Shown: piece after piece, positions 21,923 to 34,150 of the stretch | How positions within the stretch are numbered: the first letter of the stretch is position 1 | How the letters are laid out: each line of letters begins with the position of its first letter | Source: Chiua virens | Taxonomy: Eukaryota; Basidiomycota; Agaricomycetes; Boletales; Boletaceae | Reading direction: 5' to 3' | DNA: 64,000 nucleotides | NCBI GenBank assembly: GCA_019787685.1 | Contig: JAHNUO010000004.1 | Span: 2,294,001 to 2,358,000, forward strand | Translations under genes and position numbers: made by a program | Notes under the pieces: generated by a model | What the model was told of the DNA's origin: nothing | Databases searched by the model: none | Seen by the model: only the letters and a program-made list of their open reading frames with translations

Positions 21923-22132
21923 TGGTCCGGGTTTGGTGTGGTTTACCAATCAGCCTCCTATAAGTGGATAGGATTTGGTGTTTGGGTACTCTGACGGTCG
22001 GCCACGGAATAGCCTGGATGTAATGCATGATAATGGCAATAGCAAAGAACAGTGTATCAATACATATTGGAATACCACACAAGAGTATATTTCATCTCTG
22101 CGACCTGATCGACGTTTCCTCTAGGGACGATT

Positions 22133-24338
22133 TCATTGAGCAAGTAGCCGTTCGAGAGACGCCTTGCTAATGTGTTCCCTGGGAGTGATGTGGCAAGGGA
22201 AGGTCAAAGGATGGCTACGAAAAGATCCAAAGTCACCACGAGATCGACAACCATCCGTGAATGTAAACTCACCGTGTCGTGCCGCTTAGATAGTTCACTT
22301 CGAATTGGATATCTTTTCCGTCCTCACCCTTGGCAAGGTTGAAGTCAAGCGTCGCCAGCATCGTCACTATAGCACACCAAATGGATGTATCGGCGACATG
22401 TCGGCCTGGTGTCAATACTCAGCGTACGAAACACGAAACATCATTGCCGCATAGATACTCACCTGGACATATTCTTCTCCCAAAACCAAAAGCGAAGTCG
22501 GGGATGTCATCAACTAGTATCCCATGGGCATCCAAGAACCTCTCAGGCATGAACGCCTCTGCATTGGGGTATCGAGTTTCATCGCGCGACATTGCCCTTT
22601 TGAAACATAAACAAATCCATCCAAAGGTGTCAGAACGATATCAACTTACCAAATATTTGCAAGGACTGTCGCCCCTATGAAATAATAGCCATTACAAGTA
22701 GTTCCCGCAGATAATTTTTACGTACCTTTGGGAATGTAGAAACCATTGTAGATATCGCTGGTCGTGGTGGCATGTGGAGCACCTGCCGGATGGTCAGTAA
22801 AATTTTACGGGAAGTCGAACCCGTGATCGCACCAAGAGGAGCAGGCGGCTGCCATCTCAGCATTTCTCGTAAGATCGCGTCAACATACGGCAGGGACGAT
22901 CTGTCATCGAACACAGGTAACCTATCAGTCCCTACGATAGTGTCGATCTCTGTTTGTGCGTGCTTCCAAACATGAGGGTTCTTGACCATTGCGAGCAAAA
23001 ACGTCATCAAGGCCGAACTTGTCTGTGGGATACATGAACATCACAACCATCTTTTAGAAAGCGTGACAAACCGTCTCCACAGCACCTAAGACCCGAGCAA
23101 TTAGCTTCGATTACTCATTTTAAGCCCTGAACATACCCAGGAAAGCAGTCGAGGACGTGTCTTTGAGTGCCTTTTCATATTCTGAACGATACGCGTCATC
23201 GAACTTCTCCATCCGAGTAATATGTTCTGATACCATTGAGGGGTCATTGCCCTCTTTGGATTCCTGAAGCAATGCTGATTCGTTCCCTATTTCTCATATC
23301 AGGCCAGATAAGACTTACCATACGCTTCCTGGCGTACTGGTACGGAATCTCGATCATCTTTTCACCATACTCGCGGGCCGTTCTCGCTTCATGTTTGATT
23401 GCAGAACCGGGCAGCCAGTCAGGAATGTGCAACACTTCCAAAAGTTGTGAAAATTGCACTCCGAGCGAGCCTAAATTTACTCACGAAATGGGAAAACCTT
23501 GAGAAGCACAGCTTTCTCGGGCATCAGTGCTGGGATGGAAATATGGATGAATTTGTTGATGATTGATACTATCTGGTCATCCTTGGGCTTTGGATCGTAG
23601 TCATAGACAGAACACATCGTCACCGCTGCAGCAAACCTACAGTGCTCTGAGAATCCTAGAAGATGGCTTAAATCAAACAGATATCCTTACGTTGAACAGT
23701 GAGATGAGTAGTTGTTAGGATCGTCCATCAAATTTAAGATCAACTGGTATGCCTTGCGCAGTTGCATCGGACGGAAACAGACAACGGCGGCAGCACTGAA
23801 TGTCTGATGGAATATTCGTCGGCACAGCCTCCAAGCGTCACCATACTGTGCAAACGCAAAGTCGAAATCGTGACCATAGCTGGAAAAGCAAAGATCACCA
23901 TTAGTATCACTGAACGTTGCAATAAGGAATGGATTTGTTTACTCACGGAGTGACTGTCGCTATGAAGGGACGATTCGAATAGATTTGCGACCGTTTATCC
24001 AGCAACTCTGTTGCGACTGAGACCGAATTCAACACTACGACATCCGTATCTAAAAGGCGAGTATACACTATTTCACCTGAAATAGTTCAGATGATGTTTT
24101 CCGGTTCCGCATCATGGCACTCACCATACTTGGCCCGCCATTCGGTATAACTTCTGAAGGGTTCCCTAAAATCAACAGAGAGTGCACTTCCTAACAACGG
24201 AAGCGGAGTAGGACCAGGGGGGAAAGGATATCCGTTCCTTTCGATGCGATCCTGAATTAACCGCCGAACTATGTCGATGGTGACCGCTGTGAGAGGAATG
24301 AATGCGAGGGAAGAAATTGTAGAAACGGTCCATGCCAT
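22133..24338 (-). CDS. Cytochrome P450 monooxygenase
   Basis: Membrane-anchored haem monooxygenase of the fungal microsomal type. Start ATG chosen at 24338 (MAWTVSTISSLAF, a hydrophobic anchor); a further Met at 24401 would add 21 residues. The proline hinge PFPPGPTPLPLLG follows. Later exons show LRREMLRW-type K-helix sequence (AILREMLRWQPPAP, with the ExxR Glu and Arg), the PERF-like motif (AFMPERFLDAHG) and the haem loop FGFGRRICPGR. The last intron (gtgagt...ttcgtag) joins YLSGTTR to HPLTFPCHI and the stop is at 22133. At least eight short introns are present. The substrate cannot be inferred; no biosynthetic partner lies next to it, and the terpene synthase is 19 kb away. Confidence 0.9.
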
Positions 24339-24339
24339 C

Positions 24340-25242
24340 TGTTGTTGTGGGGATCGTACTAATGACGACTTCGACCCAGTGATTCCGACTTTATCTCTCA
24401 AACATTCGGAACGGTAACGTGGAATCGGCTGTGCTGGTATGTGGAATATGCGGAGAAGAGAACGTTCTCTTGCTCAGCCTCATGCTACAATGAGGAAAAT
24501 CTCGTAAGAGAAAAGTCGGACTTTGGCAAATCCGGTAAATGAACCCAAAGAACTCGAAGCCTCTCGGGCCTCGGCTTTTGACTCAACTAGTAGTCCGGGA
24601 ATGCTACAGCACCGGCGAAGCTGAGCAAGTGGTGTGTAAATACTGGAAGTGTTGGCGAGACCTGTGCTCACACCTGTCATAATGAACCTGTTTTGATCGA
24701 GTTCTACCCCAGCGAGGCCGCAAACACGTCAGGTATCAATGGGTGGGAGAACAGGACCAACTCGGAGTAATGGCCTGGTCGACGTCATGACTAAGATGCG
24801 GAGTTGTCGGCTAATGATACTCCCCGTCAATATGATTGTGGCCACTTTAATCATGTCAGGCCTAGGAGAGTCTCGGGCTGTGAAGTGTTTGGTTTGGTTG
24901 CGCGATGGCCATGGGTAGTGGCCAACGTTCCAACACTCACTGACGTAATTTAAACCCTTCGAGTCTTGCATATTCACCATTTGCAAACTTTCAAGTTGCG
25001 AGTTATCATCTAAAAAGTTGCGTGTGGTAGATCTTGGAGATGAAATCGAATTTTTAAGTGGCAAACTGCCCACAGTCGGTGTGAGGAAAAGTCCAATCTG
25101 TCACAGAATAGGTCTATAGGATACCTCGTTTGCTCTCGTTTTCTCTAGGATCTGCAAGTACACAATCCAAGTTGAATGACAGTGTTGCGATGATCAAATG
25201 GCAACGCCTTGGACTTACGAGAAAACCGTTGTCATACTCTTA
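24340..25242. other. Intergenic, nothing recognised
   Basis: About 0.9 kb between P450 and F-box gene. It includes upstream sequence of the P450 gene. Short antisense frames here show no domain. Confidence 0.4.
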
Positions 25243-26840
25243 CTACATGACCATGACCACCTCAGATGCATGCCTCCGAAGTCTGTCAATACCCCTCCAA
25301 AACGCCCTCAATTCGCGCTCGTCGAAGTTACCTTCACGCAGCACATCTTGAATCTCCACGCGCACCTTGCCCGCATGCCCTTCCGCAGCAAGCCACACAT
25401 AAAAACCCCTCATCCACCCTTTCCACCGCGCTGGCTCCGGTTCCTTCAACACATTTTCCTTACCGTCTGCCATGCACCCTCTATCAACATGCCCTGCGAG
25501 TTTAGGTCCCCAGGCCCATGACAACGAGCACGAGGAGGCGAGGTCGGGTTGGAGAGCACGAACCCTCGAAGTGTCGCTGCAAAATTTACCACGTCAGCTC
25601 CCCCAAGAATGACTTCCTCCACATTCGGAAACGCCTTCATGAACGTCCTCGTTGGCATCATTGTTTTGATCGTACTGTCATGTAGATAGAGCTCTTTCAC
25701 CGTCCCGAACCGAGGCGTGCCTTCCTCATTAAAGAGATACCGCGCCGCGCGATTCGAGCGGGGATCCTCAACAGTGAGATCATCGTGCCAGGGAATCTCG
25801 AGTCGCTTCAGTGTGGGTAACGTGAGGACACTCAGGAGCTCGCAATGATATCGGGTGCCCGGTTCATGGCGGTAAATGATGAGCGTTTCCAGTAAGGAAA
25901 GGGTCACCGCCGGGGGCCGTACGGGAAAGTCTTCGTCGGGCTCGATGATGGGTCCATACAAGGCGAGAGTAACCAAGTTGGGTGTTAAACGTAATAGCGC
26001 GCAAAGTGCGGGGAACTCGATGAGATAGGGTGGGAGACAGAAGCCTGCTGTTGGGCATTCTTTGGTTCGCAATGTGAGTGATGTGAGGTTATGCAGGGCA
26101 TTAAACGGCCATTCGGATCTCCTTCGAAAAGTCTCGATCGGGAAGTGATCAATTTCGAGGTGGGTCAATGACGGTGCACTGCCACCGAGGAATTGGAGAA
26201 GATAAAGGTCGCGCAGTCGATAATAATGGTCGTAGGCGGTGTGCTTCGCCTTGAGAGACACGCTTGTCATGCGGGGTGTATCTAAAGTTAACATACCCTT
26301 CATGACAGTGCAGACGGCCGTATCCGACAGGTCCCATAGAGAGAGACTCCGCAAACGATGCGCGTGACGATGTAACGCGCCAACGATGGACTCGAGGAAT
26401 GCTTCCTTCTCATTGCGCTTGGACTCAGGCCAATGACAAAAGTTGACATCGAGCTCCAAATTCCCTGACCGCTCCAGATAAGTGTGCAAATGGTCGCTTG
26501 GGGTCACAGAAGTCACGAAAACGCGTGTCCATAGCTCGGGAGCGCGAAGAACGGCGGCCCGCCAGCTCTTGCAAACGCCTGCGGCCGCAATCGGTAGGGG
26601 AAGTGAGTGAGCCGAATCCGGAGCCTCGGTGAGCCCATGGTGGAAGGCGTGAATAAGAATCTCGTTAGGAAGGAACGAGATGGGAGAGAGTTGGATCTGA
26701 ATAGGCCGTACTACCTCTTTGGACGTCAGGGAGATGTGCATCGTGGTGAGACGAGCACGAAATTCTCGCTCAACGCCCCACAGTTCTATTTCATTTGTAT
26801 AGTCGGGAATGACGGACATGAAATTGTGCTTGCGAGCCAT
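25243..26840 (-). CDS. F-box / leucine-rich-like protein
   Basis: Starts at 26840 (MARKHNFMSVIP). An F-box-like region appears near residues 50-95: ISFLPNEILIHAFHHG, VCKSWRAAVLRAPELW. Irregular leucine-rich segments follow (LRSLSLWDLS, LTHLEIDHFP, LVTLALYGPII, LKRLEIPWH, VKELYLHDS). F-box proteins supply the substrate-recognition subunit of SCF ubiquitin ligases; Agaricomycetes have hundreds of this type. Exons 26840-25532 and 25493-25243 sum to 1560 nt (519 aa). The intron of 38 nt (25531-25494, gtgctc...ctcgcag) is unusually short. Without it the frame ends 12 codons later at about 25446. Confidence 0.82.
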
Positions 26841-26860
26841 CTGGATAGAACTCGAATTTA

Positions 26861-27927
26861 ATGTAGGATAAAGTTTTGCGCGGTTGCACTTACATGTGGG
26901 ATTTTAGGACCTAGGTGATCACTGAATACGGTGGTTGGGAGAAAGGGCGGTCACAGAACACAGTAGCCGCGCAGCCTCAGGCTTTGTACCCCCGCCGGAC
27001 TGAGCGTAAAATTTTAACGTACATACCTTATCATCGTCGAGGTGGCAGCTTGGCATTGGCCATGCCTTCTGCCCGCTAGAAGTTAGAACGGGGTTTAAAG
27101 GTTTCCCGACGGTGGCATCCAAAGTGCCAAATCCGCTGCGTCGTCAGAGCACAGAGGCCCTGACCATCGAGGTACTCAATCTTCATGCAAATGGAAGCGT
27201 GAGTACGGCGGCGCCAGCCTGAACCGAAACGAATGTAAGAATCCAGTCTAAAGACTCGGAGTCACGGAACATAGCCTTTGTATGTCAGTTTTGATCAGTA
27301 ATAACCAAGCATGACTGCTGTGCACCTACATCATTGTGATTTCGAACAAGAACAAGCGTCGAGAATACAGGGTACAGGACTCTAGGACAGGTTCCAATTA
27401 GCTCATTAAATAATTGACACGGGGGTGCAACATTACATAATGGTAGGAAAGTTCACAAGTAGTTCAATTTCCGTCTTACTACTACTATTATGTAGTAGTC
27501 CCACCGTTGGATTCCACGAGTCACATATTAAGTTCCTTCGCCAGCGTCTCTGGCTGCAACTTCAAGTCATATACAATGCGAAGTAAGTTGAATAATGGTA
27601 ATCAAACGTTATCGTCATGGAGGTCGTAAAGGGGTGAATAAGGCGTAAGTCGTCAAGCACCGTATAGGAGATCATGATCCAAGATACCCTGCAAATAAAA
27701 GCAAGGTCTGGCAAGGTATAATACACAGCAAAAAAGAAAAGAAAAGGAAGAGGGCGAGGGCGAGGGCAGGACGCAATAGATCAGGACGAAATAACGCAGT
27801 GACTTTTGCCGTCAGAGAGGAAAGATTAATAGGTATCAAGATCGAGGCAAGAGCATTAATCAAGGTACAAGAACGCACACACCCTCCACAATACCACCTA
27901 TCGGTGACGACAGTGATTGCTCACCGT
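26861..27927. other. Intergenic, nothing recognised
   Basis: About 1.1 kb upstream of the F-box gene and downstream of the SAM-domain gene. It holds one small inverted repeat (ctactac...gtagtag near 27480-27500) and no credible coding frame. Confidence 0.4.
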
Positions 27928-30285
27928 TTAGGGTCTGCGTACCCATCTCCCGAAACTCATTCTCCGGAGAACAGCAACACAAACGGCGCATGAGACCAAT
28001 ATAATGCTGCAAGACATGCGTGCTAGCGGTGAATGTCCTCCTTTCTTCTTTGCGAGAGCATTATGATCGTGCACTCCAGGTTCACCGCCATGACCCTCTC
28101 GTGCATGTGCACCTAGGTGTCCATAGGGAAACAGCCATCCCATCGCTCTTGCGACGAGAGAGCGTGCAATATCGCCAAGGGAAATTGCCTCCCGAGTTCC
28201 AACTGTGCCGCTCGCCTTGACACCTTCGACAACGGTTTCGTCCCTAGGTAGCTCTCCCTCTTCGGTTACCGTTCGCACGTTCGCCTCTGATCGTCGTGGC
28301 CTTGACTCGGATTTAGAGGAATGAGACGCGTCAGAATACGATGCTCGTTTCAACTCGGCCTCTTGTCTGGCAGTATCTACTTCAAGCCGCTCCAGACGCA
28401 GCCTGAACGCGTCCACTTGTGCACGCGTTGCTGAAACGGACTCTTCCAGTGCTTGTAGTGCGTTATCAGGATAATTCTGCAGGTTTGAACCTGCTGGTAT
28501 CTCACTACGAGGGATCCCAGGCGCGTCGCTCGCCTGATCGTGATGGTCCACAAGATGCACTTCATCGCCAACGTTGGCCGCGAGAGAACCAGTGAAAATG
28601 GCAGTGACAACGCGTTTTTCGCATTTTGCGTTCTTCCCACTGTTCCTAGTGCTTCCCCGTAGTCCCAAACTTTTCGACCGAACGGAATTGCTTCGAGTTT
28701 GTTGGTAATTATCTTTTAAGTGATTCGATGGTTCCGGCTCCATAGCCGGAAGAGAAGGACCGACTGCATCCGCACTCCCGGAGGCAGGAATGCGTTTAAC
28801 CGTCTCCCCCAAACCGATGTCGGCCTCCCATGCGCGGGCACCTATCAACGGGATACTCGAAGACGATGCTAGCAACTCCTCAATGCTAGGCTCCTCCGTC
28901 TCGTCCTCCACGATTCCAAAAGTGATAGACGCATGGGTGTACGGAGGGGGTGGTGTCGAACAAGGTGGTTCCCGAACAACCGAGGAATCAGCCGTTGGGG
29001 AAAGAACATCGTTACGTGACCCATCGTTCACGATGCACGGCAGATCAGATGAGGGCTCTGGTGAATGCTTGACGTCGGCGATGCCTTCGAGTTCTGGATC
29101 AGTCTCGCTTTCAGACTCGGCCTCGCCGCCGCTCACGGATCCCTCCTCGCTCGCAGAACATTCGCTACCGCTCGTGCCGGCGCGTTCCCAGGTCTCAACG
29201 AGACCTTTGACCCTGCCTCGGCGACGGACGCGCAGGCGTGCGAGGTCTCCGTACCTCTGAGCAGATGCATCAGAGACCGAGTTAGAACGGTGTAATGTCA
29301 TGGCTGGAGATGGTGGGAACGCAACTACACTTTCAGTAGTATTGCTTTCAAGATGCAAACGGAGATCATCAACAGACGCAGAAGCACCGTGAGCACTGGA
29401 GAATGGCGTGGGAGAACGGGTGGATTGGGAGTAGATTTCATTCGAAATGTCGGAGATCGAGTGTGAATGATACGAATCGACGAAGATGCGTCCCCGCAAA
29501 GCGTTCGCACGGAGGGTACGCGAGCGCTCCAGAAGCTGAATTCGTTGCACATCAGAGAGTGGTGTACTACGCGTGAAAGGGGGCAATCAGTGACGAGAGA
29601 AGACAGCAATCAAACATACAACGAACCTGGCAAGATCTGAATCAGTGAGCCGAAGCAGCTCACGCCCTGTGAGACCACGTGTGCGGACGCATTCGAGCAC
29701 CTCCATGAGGCTAGAGTCATCCTTGTCGGCATCACCGTCACGCGATCTGAGAGACGTTTCGAGGTAGTGAGTAACCTCGTCCGTGCTCCATTTCTTTGGG
29801 TCAGGGGAAAAGCTGGGGTATAGTTCTGGTGTGGTTACCCGGTCGTGGCTAACTGACTGTTCCTGTTCGTGACCGCGTTTCTCTGCGACAAATTCGCTGG
29901 GCATCGTCTCGGCTCTCCGAGACCTATGCGTGATTTTCGGTTCATCTGCATCTTTCACCGACCCGGGGCCTGCAGATGGATAATTCAGTGTGGGAACGAC
30001 AAATGACGGTGGGGTCGGCAATGGCGCGGGTACGCCATTGGAACCTGCTCCTTTGACCGACTCGGATGACAATGACGAGGAATGACGATGCCGCACCCTC
30101 GTCCCAGTCGTGACTTGGGTATGAGCAGAAGGGATATAATGGTGCCTCGTGTAGTTGGTGGAGTGTGGCGACGAGTTGGAACGGGACAACAAGCCAGAAG
30201 ATGTTGTCTTAATCGCGTATGGATGAGCATTCGGGTGTACTTTCTTGGTAGGTTCCGCTGGCGAGATAGGTCGATTCGCCATCAC
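27928..30285 (-). CDS. SAM-domain protein with C-terminal membrane anchor
   Basis: Exons 30285-29627 and 29566-27928 sum to 2298 nt (765 aa). Residues about 165-225 form a sterile-alpha-motif-like domain: KKWSTDEVTHYLETSL, VRTRGLTGRELLRLT, SDLAR, continued across the intron by LSDVQRIQLLERSRTL. The middle is long and Ser/acidic-rich, with a short coiled coil (ATRAQVDAFRLRLERLE). Near the C-terminus a hydrophobic segment (SIILVSCAVCVAVL) is followed by a short basic tail, the layout of a tail-anchored or single-pass membrane protein. SAM domains mediate protein-protein interaction; no specific pathway can be named. It is transcribed away from the CK1-like kinase, with about 300 bp between them. 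Confidence 0.75.
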
Positions 30286-30592
30286 CGCCTGTGAGTCTCT
30301 TGGCGGTCGGCTGGCAGTGGTGGGGTGTTTGAATTCGTGGTTGCAACAAAGTCTAAAGGCTCATTTCGGTCACGTGAGACACTGTAACCGTGACATCAAC
30401 CAACTCGATCTACGAAGTTAATGACCTAGTTCCACGTCAGCATATTCGCTACGGTAGGGTAGTAGAGTTCTATTCATTAACAGGTTGGACACCGACCCGC
30501 TTCTTGCCCAAAGTTTGACTCGGAATCGTCTTCGTGCTCGTCACGTCGGACTCCGGAGAAGCGACGCGTTGTCAGGCTGGGTCCCCTGTGAC

Positions 30593-31872
30593 ATGGCACT
30601 GAGGTACAAACTCGCGCCGTATGGTGGAGCGGTGCTCGGTAAGGGTGGCTTCGTGAGTCCACGAAAGTGAAATGTCTGTGACCGTTGCTCATCCCTCGCT
30701 TTCAATAATTTGAACAGAGCATTGTGTATAGAGCGACTGAGGAGGGGTCTGGTAATCCTGTCGCCCTCAAGAAATCGCGGACGTCCAGAAGAGTGGAACG
30801 ACCCACTCTCCGGCATGAGGCACGCATACTGCAATTCCTGAACGGTCAATCCTCCATTCCCGTTGTATATGGCTACGGTCATTTGGAGCATTTCGAATAC
30901 CTGGCCGTAGAGCGCTTAGGACCGAGTATAGCAGAACAGCAGAGGGACGGTGCGTGTGTGATGATGAACACCGTTCTTCGCATCTTGGATCAAGCAGTGC
31001 GTAGAATCTGAATTTAATTTTCGTGCAATTCTGAATTGTACACACAGCTGGCAGCGTTACAGCACATCCATTCACTAGACATTGTACATCGCGATATCAA
31101 ACCTTCAAATTTCCTTTGCGCTCGTGACGATCCATCGAGGATTAAACTCATCGATTTCGGCATCTCCAAACCTTTTTCTCGCGACATCCTCAGTCGGAGT
31201 AAATACGACCCACTAAAGGATCACCGACATATCATAGGATCTCTGTATTGGGCTAGCCTAAACTCACACAATGGTCAAGGTCAGTGTGCGTAATGACTTT
31301 CAGGAGCGTGACTGCATAGCATCGTAGATCTTGGTCCACGCGACGATCTCGAGTCACTGTCCCTAGTCGTTCTTTTCCTTCTTCGAGGAACTCTGCCTTG
31401 GAAACCTCGCCCAGCACAGGAATCTCAGCTACATTCACAGGAAGCCGTCCGGATCTTGAAATCAAGGTGCTCAGCTCTGATGTTATCTACCGACTTCCCC
31501 CGCGAGTTTGCCGAGTTACTTAATCACAGCCGTGCCTTGGCATGTAATCAACTCCCGGATTATGAAACACTCAGGGCCTCGTTTGTAGCTCTTGCTAAAA
31601 GGTTGGGCTATTTTCCCCATGATGGGCCACTCGACTGGACTCCATGCTATCTCCATGTTACGAAGGTGACCCTAGATGAGCCCATTGTATCAGTTCCTGA
31701 GGAGGACGAGGACGATGGCAGCGATGAGGACGATGAAGACAGTTACTTTGGCATGGATATTGACATCTGGGACCGTCAGGGGGAGCGGGATAAAGATGTG
31801 ACCTTACCCGCGAAGCTGGAGTTTGAACTTGATAATATCATTCCAGTGATCGAAGCAGTGGAGGAGAATTGA
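30593..31872 (+). CDS. CK1-like serine/threonine protein kinase
   Basis: Exons 30593-30652, 30718-30996, 31048-31279 and 31328-31872 sum to 1116 nt (371 aa). The glycine loop reads LGKGGFSIVYRA, with Ser in place of the last Gly. The ATP-binding Lys is in VALKK (about K38), the catalytic loop is HRDIKPSN (D129) and the metal-binding motif DFGISK (D149). The [10 protein letters not shown] wording and the LGPSI segment after the hinge are typical of casein kinase 1. The C-terminus is acidic ([16 protein letters not shown]). Residues needed for catalysis are present, so an active kinase is expected. The target is unknown. Confidence 0.88.
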
Positions 31873-31955
31873 GCCGCATTATCTAAATATGAAAGCATCG
31901 GACGATAAGGGCAAAGTAGTTGGTGCCAGTGTGTTCTGACTTACGACAGTCACCT

Positions 31956-32610
31956 ATGATGAGCAAGACTTCTACCCACCTCAAAGATCTGCAAGTTGGT
32001 GATCTAATCTGGGCGAATGTCGTCCTCGACATCGCAGATCTCGTAGATCTGAAATCGACAAGCAGCACAGCGAAGAAGTAAGTAAAATAATCCTACATAC
32101 CGGTATATAAGAAAAAAAGCCAGCCTGACTTACTTCTTTGTCGGACGAGAGGACCAAAGAAGGGAAACCTACCAGACGCATTTGCCTTGTACTGGAGGCC
32201 GGTGCGACTAGCGTTCGGGTTACCTATGTAGCGACCTTTAACGAGAGCAACACTTTACCCACTGCATTGGATAAGACTATGTGGTATCCCTTTCGGCCTG
32301 CGACGAAGGAGGGGGATTTAGAGCCTCTTCCGCCGATGAGGGAAGGAATTGCCCAGTGGGCTTCGCTTCGAAGCACACATACAATCACCAATGATCCAGT
32401 AAGCTTGTTTTGTCGCGACTCAACTGTGATGTTCCCACTGAAGTGATCAACTTGAAACTATCATGAAATTTGAAGGTATATGTGCTTCCTGAAACGGTTT
32501 CTGTCGAAACGGCCGGACTCATCAGAGGGAAAATATATCAGGCTCAGTCTAATACCACCTCTGGTGAGCACATAATCTCCGAGAGGGCACATAGCACCAT
32601 CCTTCCTTAG
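31956..32610 (+). CDS. Conserved hypothetical protein, 167 aa
   Basis: Exons 31956-32077, 32152-32398 and 32476-32610 sum to 504 nt. No named domain is recognised. The protein opens with LKDLQVGDLIWANVVLDI, a pattern like the start of PWWP or SH3-like barrels, followed by RRICLVLEAGATSVRVTYVATF, WYPFRPATKEGD and the end GKIYQAQSN. Similar short proteins (GDxVWA ... CLVL ... YVVTF ... QWANLR) occur in other Agaricomycetes as far as I recall, but without assigned function. It lies 83 nt downstream of the kinase stop and 57 nt before the phosphatase start, so this part of the chromosome is tightly packed. Confidence 0.68.
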
Positions 32611-32667
32611 AATCGCGCCAGCTCTCCCTTATTAACCTCATGTTAACCCATTTTTAACCTCCTGCAC

Positions 32668-33974
32668 ATGGCAGACGCAGCTTGTACTGGATGGCAGCGA
32701 TTCACACAAGTCACTAATTTCGTGCCGAGCGGACACAAACTCTACCGTGCTTCTGGACCCAGCTATAGGGGCCAAGATAGCGATCAAGACCTTACAGAAA
32801 AGGCAGTAGATTTCCTCGTCAGCCAAGGCATCGACGGCATCATCAGTTTCAACGAACACGAGTACAATGAAGTGGAGAAGGAGAGGCTGGTCAAGGTGAC
32901 ACCGCCAATTCAATACTTGCATCTCAAACTCGGGGACTTCAAGCCACCTACCCTTGGGCAGTTCAAGCAGGCGCACGACTTTTTCTTGAACAACAGATCG
33001 ACACTGGTACACTGCGGTTATGGGTGGGGTAGGACAGGGACGGGTATCACTGGATTACAGATACTCACCGAGAATGGGAAGAGTCTGCAGCCTTTGGCCA
33101 AGTCATGGTCTACAAGGCTTTCCAGCGGTGGAAACAATGTCGAAATGCGAGAACAGATATCCATTCTCTCCGAGCAACGAAATCTTCTCCTCCCGTGCGT
33201 GTAGCTCTCAAGTGTAAATTATTTGACTATTTACTACTTTATACCGCTTATAGTCGACTCATAGGTATCCTACCCGATGATCCCAACAAGGCATTCGCCA
33301 TCATCAACTTCGCGACTGGCTACTACTTGACACTCTCGAATAACAAACCCGAGTGTAGTGTGATCTTGGCCTCCCCGGAAACGGTGGAAATCACGTCTTC
33401 AATCCATCAAACTGTAGGGAAATCAGAACCAAAACGCGATTTCATTCCACATCGTTTACTCACATGAACATTTAGTATCAATGGGTGGTCTCAAAGGATA
33501 ACCAAGGCAACTACACCCTGGCGAATAAGATGAGTCCGAACAGTTTTGCGCTTATCAAATCCCAAGATGCAAAGATCGATGATCTGGTGATGTATGGGAC
33601 GCAAACAGAGAGAACAAATACACTGTTCACTGTCACGGAAGTCACCTCGGGCGAACGAGGATGTTACACGTGAGTCTCGGCCTATTCTCTCGGCGTTCAC
33701 TTACACAGTTGTATACGTTGGTGCTTGTAGCATATCCCCGGTGTCTAGTTCCATCCTCGGAGTCACAATCGAACCACCGAGAAATGACGTACCTCTCTTG
33801 TACTCGGTACGTGACCCGCACGGCTCGTAAGTACAAAGGTCTCAATATAATACTCATGTCTAGGCACACATGCCAGCGCTGCTTGCAGCCAAGAATGAAG
33901 ATAACAAATTTGGGCTTTGGATTTTTTTGCCGGTTGACATGGGTAATTCCGAGAGTGAACAAAGCGCTGTATGA
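32668..33974 (+). CDS. Dual-specificity phosphatase fused to ricin-B-like beta-trefoil domain
   Basis: Exons 32668-33194, 33254-33413, 33476-33669, 33731-33806 and 33864-33974 sum to 1068 nt (355 aa). Residues 1-175 form a cysteine-based phosphatase domain: the P-loop is HCGYGWGRTGT (Cys116, Arg122, CX5R), preceded by LRLK-like FLVSQGIDGIISFNEHEY and followed by NNVEMREQISILSEQRNLL. The second half resembles a lectin beta-trefoil: AFAIINFATGYYLTLSNN, a QxW motif in YQWVVSKDNQGNYTLAN, and FGLWIFLP at the end. Ricin-B-like folds bind carbohydrates in many fungal proteins; here it is only a lectin-like module, with no toxin catalytic chain. The join is an in-frame intron (gtgcgt...cttatag), so I read one gene. 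Two adjacent genes would be the alternative. No signal peptide is seen, suggesting a cytosolic protein. Confidence 0.78.
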
Positions 33975-34150
33975 TGTCCCTAATGCATACGGTGTACGAA
34001 TAAGAGTTGGTGGTTTTTCTTGTGTAGGAAGGAACTTGGAATCAAGTCGAGCTTTTGCTGATATCACCCCTCACGTGACCATTTAATTGGCGACACTGCC
34101 ACTGCAGTCATCGCGATTCAGTCGTGCTGTTCATCAAATGTATGTATTGC

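Noticed and set aside
28790..29260. 156-codon plus-strand frame opposite the SAM-domain gene
   Set aside because: Ser-rich mirror of a low-complexity region in the real gene.
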